From assembly GCF_025353885.1 (NCBI RefSeq), contig NZ_JANXNX010000096.1, forward strand, positions 1 to 49,726: a stretch of 49,726 bases of DNA, in the 5' to 3' direction. The notes beneath the pieces were generated by a model. It saw only the letters and a list, made by a program, of their open reading frames with translations, searched no databases and was not told where the DNA came from. The stretch is from Sphingomonas sp. (GTDB taxonomy: Bacteria > Pseudomonadota > Alphaproteobacteria > Sphingomonadales > Sphingomonadaceae). Shown one piece after another: positions 8,530-19,200 of the stretch; the first letter of the stretch is position 1; each line of letters starts with the position of its first letter. Position numbers and translations under genes: made by a program.

Positions 8530-10548
8530 ATGGTAACGACCCCCCGTCCGACGGGCGGTGCACGACGGCGACATCAGGTTGCGCGGCAGCTTGGGCCGAT
8601 GCGACTGATCGCGACGGGTATCTTCATCGTGCTGGCGCTGCTGGTGGCGCGGTTTAGCTGGCACACGCCGTTCATCCTCGATGCCGAGGGCGTGTTGTTC
8701 GATTTTCGCAGTGCGCTGGCGTCGCCGATGATCGACCAGGACAAGCGCATCGCACTGGTTGTGTATGACGAAGATACTCTGCGCCTGACGGGCAAACGAT
8801 CTCCACTCGACCGTCTGGTGCTGGCGAAGGCGTTAAAGCGGCTCGACACCATGGGTGCCAAGTCGATCGGCATCGATATTCTGATCGATCAGCCACAGGC
8901 CGAGGACCCAGTGCTGATCGACGCGTTTCGCCGCATGAAGACGCCGACCTGGCTTGCTTACGCGTCCAGCGCGACTGCCGAGGAAAAGACGACCTATTCG
9001 CAGCAGAAGTTCGTCGAGCAACTGTTGCGCGACGTGGCGCCCGGCAATGTCCACGCGACGAGTATCAGACTGGAAGCCGATGCTGGCAATGTGCTGCGGC
9101 GTTGGCCACCCCGGATCAATGGGTTGCCGCCAACGATGCCGAATGCGGTCGGGCCACCCAATCCGGCCTTCGGCACCTACAACGGCAGCGTGCAATTCAG
9201 GCAGCCGCGTGACCCCGAGCGCGGCGTGTTTTCCGTCATTCCGATCCAGAGTTTCGCCGACGATGCGATGTTTGCCATACCCGAAGCCGCGGCGATGTTC
9301 GGGGACCAGATCAGGGGGCGTCATGTCCTGATCGGTGGTCATATCCAGGACATCGACCTGTTCCTGACCCCGCTGACACGCTTGACCGGCAGGCAAAGCT
9401 GGGGCCTCGACATTTTCGCGCACATGCTGGCGCAACAACTCGACAACCGGCTGCAGACCCGCATTCCGTCGTGGGTGTTGTGGCTGGCTGCTGTCGCGGC
9501 GGTCGGATCGGGGGTGCTGACGGCGCTGGGGAGCATACGGGCGACACCCCTCGCCGTGCTGATGGTGCTGCAAATAGCACTGATCGGCTACCTGCCCTTT
9601 TATCTGCAGCAAAATCTGGTGGACACCTATGGACTACCGATGTTCGGATGGGTGGTCGGATGGATACTGGCGTTCACGGCAGTGGGAACCGCTGCGCGCG
9701 CGGTCGGCTCGGAACAGCGCAAGTTTGCGCAATCGGCACTCGGCAAATACCTGCCCCGTGACATTGCCGCCGAAATATTGCGCGATCCCGACGGGCTAAA
9801 GCTGCACGGTGAAAAACGCGAGATATTCGTGGTGTTTACCGACCTGGAGGGGTTCACCAAATTGAGCCATGCGATCGAACCTGAAATGGTCGCGACCCTG
9901 CTCAATACTTATCTGGAAATGCTTTCCGACATCGTTCTCGACCACGGCGGAACCATCGACAAGTTCGTCGGCGACGCTGTTGTTGCGTTCTGGGGCGCGC
10001 CGATTGCCCGTCCCGACGATGGCGAGCGTGCTGGGCGTGCAGCCTGGGCGATGTACGAGGCAGGAGAGGTATTTCGCAAGACCGTCCCCGATGGCGTTCC
10101 AGCGATTGGCCGGACGCGCGTAGGTCTTCATCACGGCGAAGCGATCGTGGGCAACTTCGGCGGCGAAGGGCGCATTCAATACACCGCGCTGGGCGACAGC
10201 ATGAACACGGCCGCACGGCTGGAGGCAGCCAACAAGCAACTCGATTCGCGAATGCTTGTCAGTCGTGAGGCCGCCGAACTGTCAGGGCTGGACTGGTATC
10301 GCCCCCTGGGGCGTATCGTGCTGCGGGGACGCTCCACGCCGATCGACGTGTTCGAACCCGCGCCGCATATTAGTCCCGAGGAGCGGGCCGAGCTTACCAG
10401 AATCGTTACGCTCGCGGTAAAGAATGACGCACAAGCCATTGAAGACCTGAAACAATATTCCGTGCTGCATCCGGATGATGCAGCAATACGTAATTTGGTG
10501 TATCGAACCAGCAACCAGTCTGACGGAGGTTATTATGTCCTGGACTAA
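8530..10548 (+). CDS. CHASE2 domain adenylate cyclase (class III)
   Basis: 672 aa. After a basic N-terminus comes one membrane helix (about 24-42), an extracytoplasmic CHASE2 sensor domain (about 43-310, with DKRIALVVYDEDTL and GAKSIGIDILID), then two or three membrane helices (about 315-395). The cytoplasmic C-terminal cyclase domain runs from about 430 to 610. The metal-binding Asp residues are D438 in FTDLEGFT and D482 in FVGDAVVAFWG; the purine-selecting pair is K478 and T552 (YTALGD), and the transition-state residues are N559 and R563 in NTAARLE. All key residues are present, so it should make cAMP from ATP in response to a periplasmic signal. It shares an operon with CHAT and two-partner secretion genes. 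cAMP made here could reach the cNMP-binding oxidoreductase at 39669-42203, but that is speculation. Confidence 0.92.
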   Translation: MVTTPRPTGGARRRHQVARQLGPMRLIATGIFIVLALLVARFSWHTPFILDAEGVLFDFRSALASPMIDQDKRIALVVYDEDTLRLTGKRSPLDRLVLAKALKRLDTMGAKSIGIDILIDQPQAEDPVLIDAFRRMKTPTWLAYASSATAEEKTTYSQQKFVEQLLRDVAPGNVHATSIRLEADAGNVLRRWPPRINGLPPTMPNAVGPPNPAFGTYNGSVQFRQPRDPERGVFSVIPIQSFADDAMFAIPEAAAMFGDQIRGRHVLIGGHIQDIDLFLTPLTRLTGRQSWGLDIFAHMLAQQLDNRLQTRIPSWVLWLAAVAAVGSGVLTALGSIRATPLAVLMVLQIALIGYLPFYLQQNLVDTYGLPMFGWVVGWILAFTAVGTAARAVGSEQRKFAQSALGKYLPRDIAAEILRDPDGLKLHGEKREIFVVFTDLEGFTKLSHAIEPEMVATLLNTYLEMLSDIVLDHGGTIDKFVGDAVVAFWGAPIARPDDGERAGRAAWAMYEAGEVFRKTVPDGVPAIGRTRVGLHHGEAIVGNFGGEGRIQYTALGDSMNTAARLEAANKQLDSRMLVSREAAELSGLDWYRPLGRIVLRGRSTPIDVFEPAPHISPEERAELTRIVTLAVKNDAQAIEDLKQYSVLHPDDAAIRNLVYRTSNQSDGGYYVLD

Positions 10549-11251
10549 TAAAACGACTAAATTCGCCACGACCATATTGACACTCAGCATTGCCGGAAGC
10601 GCGATTGCGGGGACGATCGTTATCCGCGCCGATGGCCCGTCGAAGGCCATGTATCAGCCGGGCAAGGCACTCACCGGGCGCATCGCGTTGAAGTCGGGCG
10701 ACACCCTTGTCGTGCTTGATGGGCGCGGGACGCGGACGCTTACCGGACCGGCCAGTGTGGACCTGAGCGTCGCGCGGACGGCGTCTGCTGCTCCGTCGGC
10801 AATGACATCGTTGATCCGCAACGCGGGCGCGCGGCAGGTCCGCACCGGGGCGGTACGCGGTGGCAACAGCGTGCAGGCGAGCAGCCCGAACCTCTGGTAC
10901 GTGGACACCACCCGCGGTGGTAAAGTTTGCCTGCCCGATACCACTCAGGCGACCCTGTGGCGCAAGTCCATGAACGAAGCCGCGACATTGACCCTGACCC
11001 GAAGCAGCGATCGTAAGGCCGTGCCGCTGAACTTTGCGATCGGGCAAAGCGTGCGGTCATGGCCAGTCGCCGAACTGCCGATTGCTGCCGCCACAGACTA
11101 TTGGCTGAGTGGACCCGGCATCCCGACACCGCTCGTCGTCCGTTTTGAAGCGATCGGAAATACTGAAACCACGCCCGATGCCGTTGCCTCAGCACTGATG
11201 AGCAAGGGTTGTTCGCATCAGCTGGATATGCTGGTTGCCGCCGGGACATAG
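10535..11251 (+). CDS. Small exported protein of the CHAT/two-partner secretion cluster
   Basis: 238 aa. The ATG at 10535 has a good GGAGG at 10525-10529, and the gene starts inside the last 14 nt of the cyclase gene. It has a signal peptide (FATTILTLSIAGSAIAG). The N-terminal mature part resembles the FecR-like/sheath style of sequence (GRIALKSGDTLVVLDGRGTRTLTGPASVDLSV), followed by a beta-rich domain with two Cys (KVCLPD and KGCSHQ) that might form a disulfide. No enzyme motif is visible. Similar small exported proteins accompany CHAT and CHASE2 genes elsewhere, but I cannot name the family with confidence. It may be an accessory factor in the periplasm. Confidence 0.78.
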   Translation: MSWTNKTTKFATTILTLSIAGSAIAGTIVIRADGPSKAMYQPGKALTGRIALKSGDTLVVLDGRGTRTLTGPASVDLSVARTASAAPSAMTSLIRNAGARQVRTGAVRGGNSVQASSPNLWYVDTTRGGKVCLPDTTQATLWRKSMNEAATLTLTRSSDRKAVPLNFAIGQSVRSWPVAELPIAAATDYWLSGPGIPTPLVVRFEAIGNTETTPDAVASALMSKGCSHQLDMLVAAGT

Positions 11252-11299
11252 ACTGTAGTCAGCGGTTGTAAACCGGCCTGCAGACTGGTAGCAAACGCC

Positions 11300-11325
11300 C
11301 ATGCGACGGCTTAACGCCGCGCATG
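11300..11325. repeat. Strong stem-loop upstream of the ShlB/FhaC-type pore gene
   Basis: CATGCG and CGCATG pair perfectly and enclose a further CGGC/GCCG stem (one bulged A) with loop TTAAC, giving 10 bp in 26 nt. It lies in the 170-bp gap between 11251 and 11422. No T-run follows on either strand, so a simple intrinsic terminator is unlikely. It could be an attenuating or processing element that sets the level of the secretion genes relative to the upstream operon. Confidence 0.45.
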
Positions 11326-11421
11326 AAATTCCTCGGGGGTCGTCGGGGTAGATCAGCAAGCAACACGGCGACGGGCCGGGTTTGCGGGGTCGGACTTGGA
11401 CGACACCGATAAGGGGATATC

Positions 11422-13209
11422 ATGCGGTCAGTTGCGTCTTCTTCTTTGTTCGTGGTTTCGATGCTGTCGGTATGGCCGGGTGCCGCTTTGGCGCAATCGG
11501 CGGTCGGCGCTCCGACCCGCGAGGAAGTGCAGCGCGCTCCGCTGGCGACCGCGCCCCCGCCTGGTGCAAGGATTACGGTCGAGGGTGAGGTCGAGCGCGC
11601 GCCCTGCCCGCTCGCCGATCCCGCCTACAAGGACATTACGGTCACCATATCTGGGGCCCAATTTACCGGCCTTGGCGGCGTCCCGGTCGATCTGGTGCGC
11701 CCGGCCTATGCGGACCTGATCGGCAAGACCGTGACGATTGCGAGTGTCTGCGAAATCCGCGATCGGGCGGCGACGATTCTGCGGCGCGCCGGTTATCTCG
11801 CGGCGGTCCAGGTTCCGCCGCAGCGAATCGAAAACGGCATCGTGAAATTCGACGTGCTGATGGCCAAGCTGGTCGGGTTTCAGGTGCGCGGTGACGCCGG
11901 AAAGTCCGAACCGGTAATCCGACGTTATCTGACCGCGATCCAGGATCAGCCGGTCTTCAACATATTGACAGCCGAGCGTTATCTGCTGCTGGCGCGCGAT
12001 CTACCGGGCTTCGATGTCCGGATGACCCTGCGGCCTGCGGGCACGGCTCCCGGCGAAGTCATCGGCGAAATCCAGGTGGTTCGCACGCCGATCGAGTTGG
12101 ACGTAAACGTGCAGAACCTTGGTTCCCGCGAAGTCGGGCGGTTCGGCGGGATCGCGCAGTTGCGACTGAACGGCCTGCTGGGATGGGGCGACCGCACGAC
12201 GGTGGGCTTTTTCTCGACTGCCGACTTTAAGGAACAGCAGGTTGCACAGGTTTCGGAGGAAATCCGCGTTGGTCGCGAAGGACTGACCCTAGGCGCAGAC
12301 TTTAACTACGCCTGGACCAACCCGACCATCGCAAATTTCACGTTGCGGTCACGGACGCTCGCGGCAACGTTGCGCGCGCGCTATCCCCTAATCCGTCGTC
12401 AGACCCACAATCTTTTCCTCAGTGGCGGGCTGGACTTCGTCAACCAAGCGAGCCGCCTAGTCGGTACGACCGGCGCACTGCCACTTTCGCGCGACCGTCT
12501 ACGTGTCGGCTTTATCCGGCTGGACTACCAGGCGATCGATCCGGCGAGCGTTGCCGGAACTACGGGCTATTCGATCAGCGAGCCGCGCTGGGCAATCGGT
12601 GGATCGGTCGAGGCGCGACAGGGTGTCAATATCTTTGATGCCAGCCCCGATTGCCGGAGAAACCCCGTTGCCTGCACGACCGGTGGCGCCACGCCGCCGA
12701 GCCGCCTGATTGCCGATCCTACCGCCTTTGTGGTTCGCGGAAGTGCCGACGTCACCTTTCGCCCCTTCCCTATCATCAGCTTCAGTCTCCAGCCTCGAGG
12801 TCAGTATTCGCCGCACGCGCTGTTGAGCTATGAGCAGTTTTCCGCGGGCAACTACACGATCGGGCGCGGTTTCGATCCGGGGACATTGCTGGGCGACTCG
12901 GGCGTCGGCGTCCGCGGTGAAGTCACCGTCGGCAGCATGGTACCCCGGTCGCGCAATGATCTCGCCATCCAGGGGTACGGATTTATAGATGCGGCGTGGA
13001 CCTGGGATCGCGACCCCAACTCTTCCGTGCGCTATCCGGAAAAGCTACAGTCCGGCGGCGGCGGTGTTCGCCTAGCGTTTGGCGATCGTTTCCAGGCTGA
13101 TGCAGGGGTCGCTACACCCTTTCGCGCCGCTGGATTGCAAACCCGGCGCGGGGATACGCGCTTCCTGATTTCGCTTACCGCCAAATTGCTGCCGTGGGGT
13201 CGTAACTGA
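11422..13209 (+). CDS. ShlB/FhaC-type two-partner secretion outer-membrane pore (TpsB)
   Basis: 595 aa. The ATG at 11422 is preceded by AAGGGGA. A signal peptide (SLFVVSMLSVWPGAALA) is followed by one or two POTRA-like domains (about 45-230, with LRRAGYLAAVQVPPQRIENGIVKFDVL) and a C-terminal 16-strand barrel-type region ending in FLISLTAKLLPW. The expected role is to recognise the N-terminal secretion domain of the partner exoprotein in the periplasm and move it across the outer membrane. The adjacent exoprotein gene overlaps the stop codon by one base (TGATG), the normal organisation of a TpsB/TpsA pair. The sequence between 11252 and 11421 probably separates this unit partly from the CHAT-cyclase genes. 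Confidence 0.9.
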   Translation: MRSVASSSLFVVSMLSVWPGAALAQSAVGAPTREEVQRAPLATAPPPGARITVEGEVERAPCPLADPAYKDITVTISGAQFTGLGGVPVDLVRPAYADLIGKTVTIASVCEIRDRAATILRRAGYLAAVQVPPQRIENGIVKFDVLMAKLVGFQVRGDAGKSEPVIRRYLTAIQDQPVFNILTAERYLLLARDLPGFDVRMTLRPAGTAPGEVIGEIQVVRTPIELDVNVQNLGSREVGRFGGIAQLRLNGLLGWGDRTTVGFFSTADFKEQQVAQVSEEIRVGREGLTLGADFNYAWTNPTIANFTLRSRTLAATLRARYPLIRRQTHNLFLSGGLDFVNQASRLVGTTGALPLSRDRLRVGFIRLDYQAIDPASVAGTTGYSISEPRWAIGGSVEARQGVNIFDASPDCRRNPVACTTGGATPPSRLIADPTAFVVRGSADVTFRPFPIISFSLQPRGQYSPHALLSYEQFSAGNYTIGRGFDPGTLLGDSGVGVRGEVTVGSMVPRSRNDLAIQGYGFIDAAWTWDRDPNSSVRYPEKLQSGGGGVRLAFGDRFQADAGVATPFRAAGLQTRRGDTRFLISLTAKLLPWGRN

Positions 13210-16200
13210 TGAACCGTCCTTTTGTAAAAAGCGTGAACCGGACCGACCCAGCAGGCAAGGCGCGCATTTCTCGCTACCAGTTGCTCGCCAGTTGCGCTGT
13301 CGCCATCACGTTGGCGGCCACTGCTCATGCACCAAAGGCAGCGGCGCAGGCTTATCTCGATCGCGCGTTGCAGGGATCGTCCACGGTAGTCGCGGGCAGC
13401 GCAACGATCACGCGCAGCGCCACGCTCGACACGATCAATGTCAACTCGCCGCAAGCGATCATAAACTGGAATCCCGAAACCGGAGGACCGCTTGCCCCCG
13501 GAACGATCAACTTCCTGCAAACCGGAACAACCGCCACGTTCAATGGCACAGCCGATTACATCGTCCTCAACAGGATCATTCCGACCGACCAGACGCGTGC
13601 GATTTCTATCAACGGAAACGTGAATTCGACAATCACCATTGGCAGCAGCCTGTCGGCGCCTGGCGGATCGGTCTGGTTCTATTCGCCCGGTGGCATCGTC
13701 GTCGGTGCGGGCGCGGCGTTCAATGTCGGCAATCTTGTCCTGACTGCGGCCGACATCGAACTCGGTTACGGCAGCGACCTGTACAATACAGCGGGGTCAA
13801 AGACGATCCACTTCCGCGGTGGCGATACCAATTCCCAGATTAACATCATGCCGGGTGCGAGTATTACGCAGACCAAGGCAAACTCGTATCTCGCCGTATT
13901 CGCTCCGGTGATCAATCAGGGCGGCACGGTCCAGGTCAACGGCCAGGTCGCCTATCTGGCGGCCACTCAAGCCGATGTGACCATCGACCTCGGCCTTTTC
14001 GCCGTCAACTTTATCGCGGGTTCGACCGGTGGCAATTCGATCACCCACACGAATTCGACGACCGGCGCCACGCAGGACCCCGCAGCATTTAACAATATCT
14101 ACCTCGCGACGATCGCAAAAAACGATGCGATTTCCAGCCTGCTGGTGTCCGGAACACTCGGTTATACGCCCGCTGCCAACGCCGGGATCGTCAACGGACA
14201 GGTCGTGCTGTCTGCGGGCTACAACGTCAGCAATGCCGATCGCGCCGTGTCGCCGATCACCACCAAATTTGCCGGCACCGGCGTTGGCAACATCACGCTC
14301 GGTAATTCACAGTTCACGGTCAACACCACCGCACAGGCAAGCAATGCCTTTGTCGCGAGCCCGGCACTTGGCGGTGTTATTAATTTCGTGGCAAATGCAA
14401 CGCTTGGCGGTGCGAAGTCGGCAACGCTGACCGCGAACCGGAACGAGCGTATCCAGTCCGGTGGTTCGCTTTTGCTCAACGCCTTCGACGGCGCGGTCGG
14501 CGGGACTGCCACGGCAACCGCCAGCTTCGAACTCGGCTACGGCGCGACTGCCGGTGTCATCAATGTCGGCGGTGGATTCAACCTCGATACCACCGGACTC
14601 GGGATCGGCGCGGTAGGAGGAACAGCCACGCTGAACGTCGACGGCGGCCAGGTCTATGCCGGTACGATCAACCTGTTTGCTGACGCACGTGTCGGCGGCA
14701 CCGCTGGTGGTAATGCCACCGCTGGGTCAGCGCTGCTAAACGTAACCGATTCGCGGTCTTACATCCAGGCAATGGGGCTTGGACTCAACGCGAGCGCTGT
14801 GGGCGGGGACAATGTGGCGGGCGCTGGCGGCAGCGCCACCGGCGGCACGGCGGTCGCCACAATTTCGGCCGGTACGATCGCGCTGGCACCGTCGCTCGGC
14901 GTGTACGCCCTTGGCATTGGCGGAAGCGCCAGCACGGGGGTTGGTGGCAATGGAACGGGCGGCACGGCATCGGTAGCCGTCAATGGCGCGACGCTGACCA
15001 TCGGCGACGGCCGGATCGATGCCAGTGGCATTGGTGGTAATTCAGACAATCAAGCGGGTTTCGGAAAGGGCGGCAGTGCAGCGCTTTCGGTATTGAATTC
15101 CACGACACCGGGCCAAGGCCTGATCGCCAACGATCTTTTCATCACGGCAAATGGTGCCGGTGGTGAATATGGGTACGGCGTAGCGTCTGCCTCGACGGCT
15201 GGCCCTGGCACTGGCGGCATTGCATCGTTGACGGTCGACAGTGGTTCGTTTGCGGTTCGACGCACGACCGTCAGCGCCGGAGGGTTCGGCGGTTACGCCT
15301 CCGACGGCGGCGTCGCTGGCAACGGCAAGGGTGGCACAACCAGTTTCAAGGTGACGGGCGGTAGCGTTCTCTCGGTGGAAAGCGCCAGGTTCCTTGCCGA
15401 AGGTGGTTCAATCGGCGTCTATTCAGGCGCGCCGGTCGTCTTCGCGGCAAACGGCGGGCGCGGTGATGGTGGCGTCGTCAATGTTGATTTGCTTGGCGGC
15501 ACGACGACCTTTGCATCGGCCAACAGCACTCCGCTGTTCGACGTATCGGCTGATGGATACGGTGGGAACGCGTTCAGCACCGCGGCGAACCCAGGGCTAA
15601 CTGCCGGCGCGGGCACCGGCGGCACGATCAAGTTTACGGTCGGCGGCGGGACCGTGAGTGCGCCAACCACGTCAATCCACGCCGACGGGTTCGGTGGAAC
15701 GGTTGCGCAGTCTTTCGACTTTGCCACCGTTGGCGGCGCTGGCAAGGGCGGAAGCGTCACCTTCGATGCTCCCGCTGGGAGTTACGCTGGCTCCTTTACG
15801 ATCACCGCAAATGGCGAAGGCCAATCCGGCGGTAGCTCGGGCAACGCTGGTAGCGGTGTGCCGGTTGGCGCGGGCGGAGCCGGCATCGGCGGCGGCGTCG
15901 ACTTCACCGCAGGCGGCGCGAATTTCAACACTGACAGCCTGCAACTCCAGGCCCTTGGGAATGGTGGTAACGGTGGCGGTGTCGAAACCGGTTACGGCAG
16001 CGTGGGCGGTAGTGGCGGCGCCGGCGGAAATTCGTCAGGCGGTAAGGTGACGCTGGCCATCACCGCCGGCAGCTCACGCTTCAGCTCGATCTCGGGCACG
16101 GTGCGCAGCGCTGCTGGAAGTGGCGGCAATGCCGAAGTCGGCTATGGCGCGTTGAATGTGGTCGGGGGCAAGGGCGGCAACGCCTTGGGTGGCGGCAGCG

Positions 16201-19200
16201 TCGCGGTCGCAATCAATGGCGGGGTGACGCAGGTCAACCAAATCTCGGTTGATGCAGGTGCCAGCGCTGGCAGCGGCAGCTTCATTCAGACGGGATATTC
16301 GAATTTTGAAACGGCAACGGCAACGGCAGCGGCAGGTGGTAATGCTACTGCCGGGATCGCCACGGTCACGCTGGCAGGCCAGGTCGATAATCTCGACAGC
16401 GTCTCCGTCACCAGCAATGCGCGAGCGGGAAGCGGCGGAAACGGCGATCTGGGCAGCATCGGCGGCAATGCTATCGGCGGCTCGTCGCGGCTGATAATCG
16501 ACGGCACCGGCGTTCGATTGGGATCAGTCGATATTTCCAGTGCGAGCTTTGGCGGCGCAGGCAATTACGCGAAAACTGGCTCTGGCAGCTCTGGCGGAAA
16601 CGCTCTCGGCGGTGCAACGAGTTTTGAACTCACGAATGGCGGCTCGCTGACCTTTACCGATACCCGTCCTAGTTTCTCGATGAACTCCAGTGCCGAGGGA
16701 GGGTTCGGAGGCTCCGTCGGTGAGGCATTTGCCGGCGGCAACGGCGGTAATGCGCAAGGCGGACAGATAAGCATTATCGCGACCACGGCTTCGCTCGATT
16801 TGACCGGTCCAACGCGCAATCTCGTCGCAACCGCAACCGCAGGCTCGGGGGGCGACGGCGGATCTGGCGATGGCCCGATACCGAGCGCTGGTGGGGCTGG
16901 CGGAAACGGTGGCGATGCATTGGGAGGCAGCATTGCCTTGCGCTCGACGGGGGCGGACGCGTCGTTCAATCTCGGCGATGCGGAATTTGGCTATGGCGTT
17001 GCCGGATACGGCGGCGTCGGCGGATTGGGTGGCGCGGGAGGACGGGGCACCAACGGTATCGACGGCGGGATCGGCGTCAGTGGCACCAATGGCGGTGACG
17101 GGTTTAGCGGCGGATTGGGGGGCGACGGTGGCCGGGGCACCGGGGGTTTCTTGAACATCGAAGCCAGTGACTCGGGTTCGTTTTCCTTTGGATCGCAAAC
17201 GCTTGAGGCATCGGGCTACGGCGGCGACGCGGGAGTGGGTGGACCGGGCGGCAACGGCGGCTTCGGCGGGGCAGGCGGGAGCGGCATCGCCGGAGCGCTT
17301 GGCCAGAATGGCGGCGCGGGCGCCAGTGGCGGAAACGGCGGCTTTGGCGGCAACCAAGGCAATATTGGCCGAGCCGGGCCAGGCATCGGTGGCGTTGTCG
17401 TCTTGAACGCGTTGGGTGGCAGCCTGTCGGGCGGCGACCTAACGGTCAAGGCGGCCGGAAATTCAGGATTCGCGAGTCCTTTTTTCGGCGGTGAGGGCGG
17501 CGGGGGCTTTGGAGGCTCCGGCGGAGCGGCAGGAGCAGGCGGCGCGCCAGGTGGGCAAATCGGAGGCAATCCGGCACCGACCACCGGTCCCCGTGGCACA
17601 GACGGACAGAATGGCCTGAACGGATCCAGCAGTGAGTTCGGCTCGATAGACCCGAACAGCAGCGGCGGCGCCATTGTCTTTGCTACCAGCAGCAACGGGG
17701 ACTTTACTGGCTCGATGAACTTCGGCCAGGTTGACGCCACTGTGGAGGGGGTCACCAACACCCCATTCGGTGCGCAGCGTAACGGCAATTTCGGGACCAT
17801 TGAGTTTAACAACATCGGTCCCAACCGGATTGACCAGACCATCCAATTTGCGGGACTGAACGCCACGGCTGGCTTCTCCAGTCAGGAAGACAGCAGCGGT
17901 TCGATTAAGTTTCAGTTGGACAATCCGCTGCTGGTTTCCGGCGACGTCACGCTCAACAGTTCGGGGACAATCGGCATTGCGGCAACGGGCGGCGGATCGC
18001 TGCAGGCCCTTGGTGCCGTTTCAATTGCGACGGGCAGCGATATCGCTATCAGCCATGCCACCCCTTTCCTGAGCGATACCCTGCCCGCTTTCGTCACGCT
18101 TCGTGGCGACAGCATTTCGCTGACGTCAGGTACTGGTATCAACGCCGGCGGCAGCAGCATTGTCGGACTGAACGACATTTTCATCCAGTCCTACGAATCG
18201 GTCGCTCTCGGACAGGTGAAGTCGGGAGGTGAACTTAGGGTTTTCGGACGCGGCCTGACCTTCGATTCATTATTGTCCGAAGGCGACATGCGCATCGTTG
18301 CTTACGCTGACGATCTCGTCGGCGGCAGTGCGACGGCCACCAACGGCAGTTTCCAGGCAGAAGCAGGATATGGCAGCATCAACCTTGGCACCGTGACCGC
18401 AGGCAATGCCGCCACGCTGTTTACGCGCGGTGCGGTCACTCTTGGCGCCGGGAAATCAGGTTATAACTTTATCATCGATGCCGGAACGACAGTCGATGCG
18501 ACCCGGATCACGACGACCGGCATAGGCAATCTGGACGACACCGCCAATGTCCAGATAACCGCTGGTGGCGCCGTCAACGTCGGGCACGCCGAGGCCTTCA
18601 ACGATATTCTGGTCAACTCGGCGAGCTTTGCAACTGGCGGCAACACGCTGATCGCAGGCGACAACATCAACATCGCCACTTTGGGCGACTCGGCGCTTGG
18701 CGTTTCGACCGCAAACGGACGAATCGATGTTACCGCAGGGGGCGCTATCGCTTTCACGTCCATCGGCGCTGGCAGCGATGTAAACCTTTCGGCCGCAAAC
18801 GGTGACATCGCCGGCGGTGCTGCAACGGCAGGCGGATCGATGTCGTTGCAGAGTGTTAGTGGCAGTGTCAGTTTCAGCGACATACGCGCTGGCCTCGGCA
18901 TTACAGTAACAACACCTGGAACGATTACGGGCGCCAGCGCCCGACTGGATGGCGGCACACTGCGTTTGAACGGCGGTCGAGGGATCACCGTATCGACCGT
19001 GGCTTCGGGGGGACGCGTCGAACTGCGCGCACCGAACGGTGCGATCATTGTCGACACCGACCTGTCTGCAGGCACTCGCTTGTTCGCCTTGGGGCAATCC
19101 CTCCGGTTGCAATCGAAGGGCGCACTTTCGGCGGAGAGTCTGATCGCAACCCAAGGCGGCATCGATGTCACGACGTCGGGCAATTTGCTGACCGACATTA

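Noticed and set aside
16980-17600. CRISPR array or tandem-repeat locus
   Set aside because: The repetition is short glycine-codon repetition inside one open reading frame, with no regular repeat-spacer pattern.
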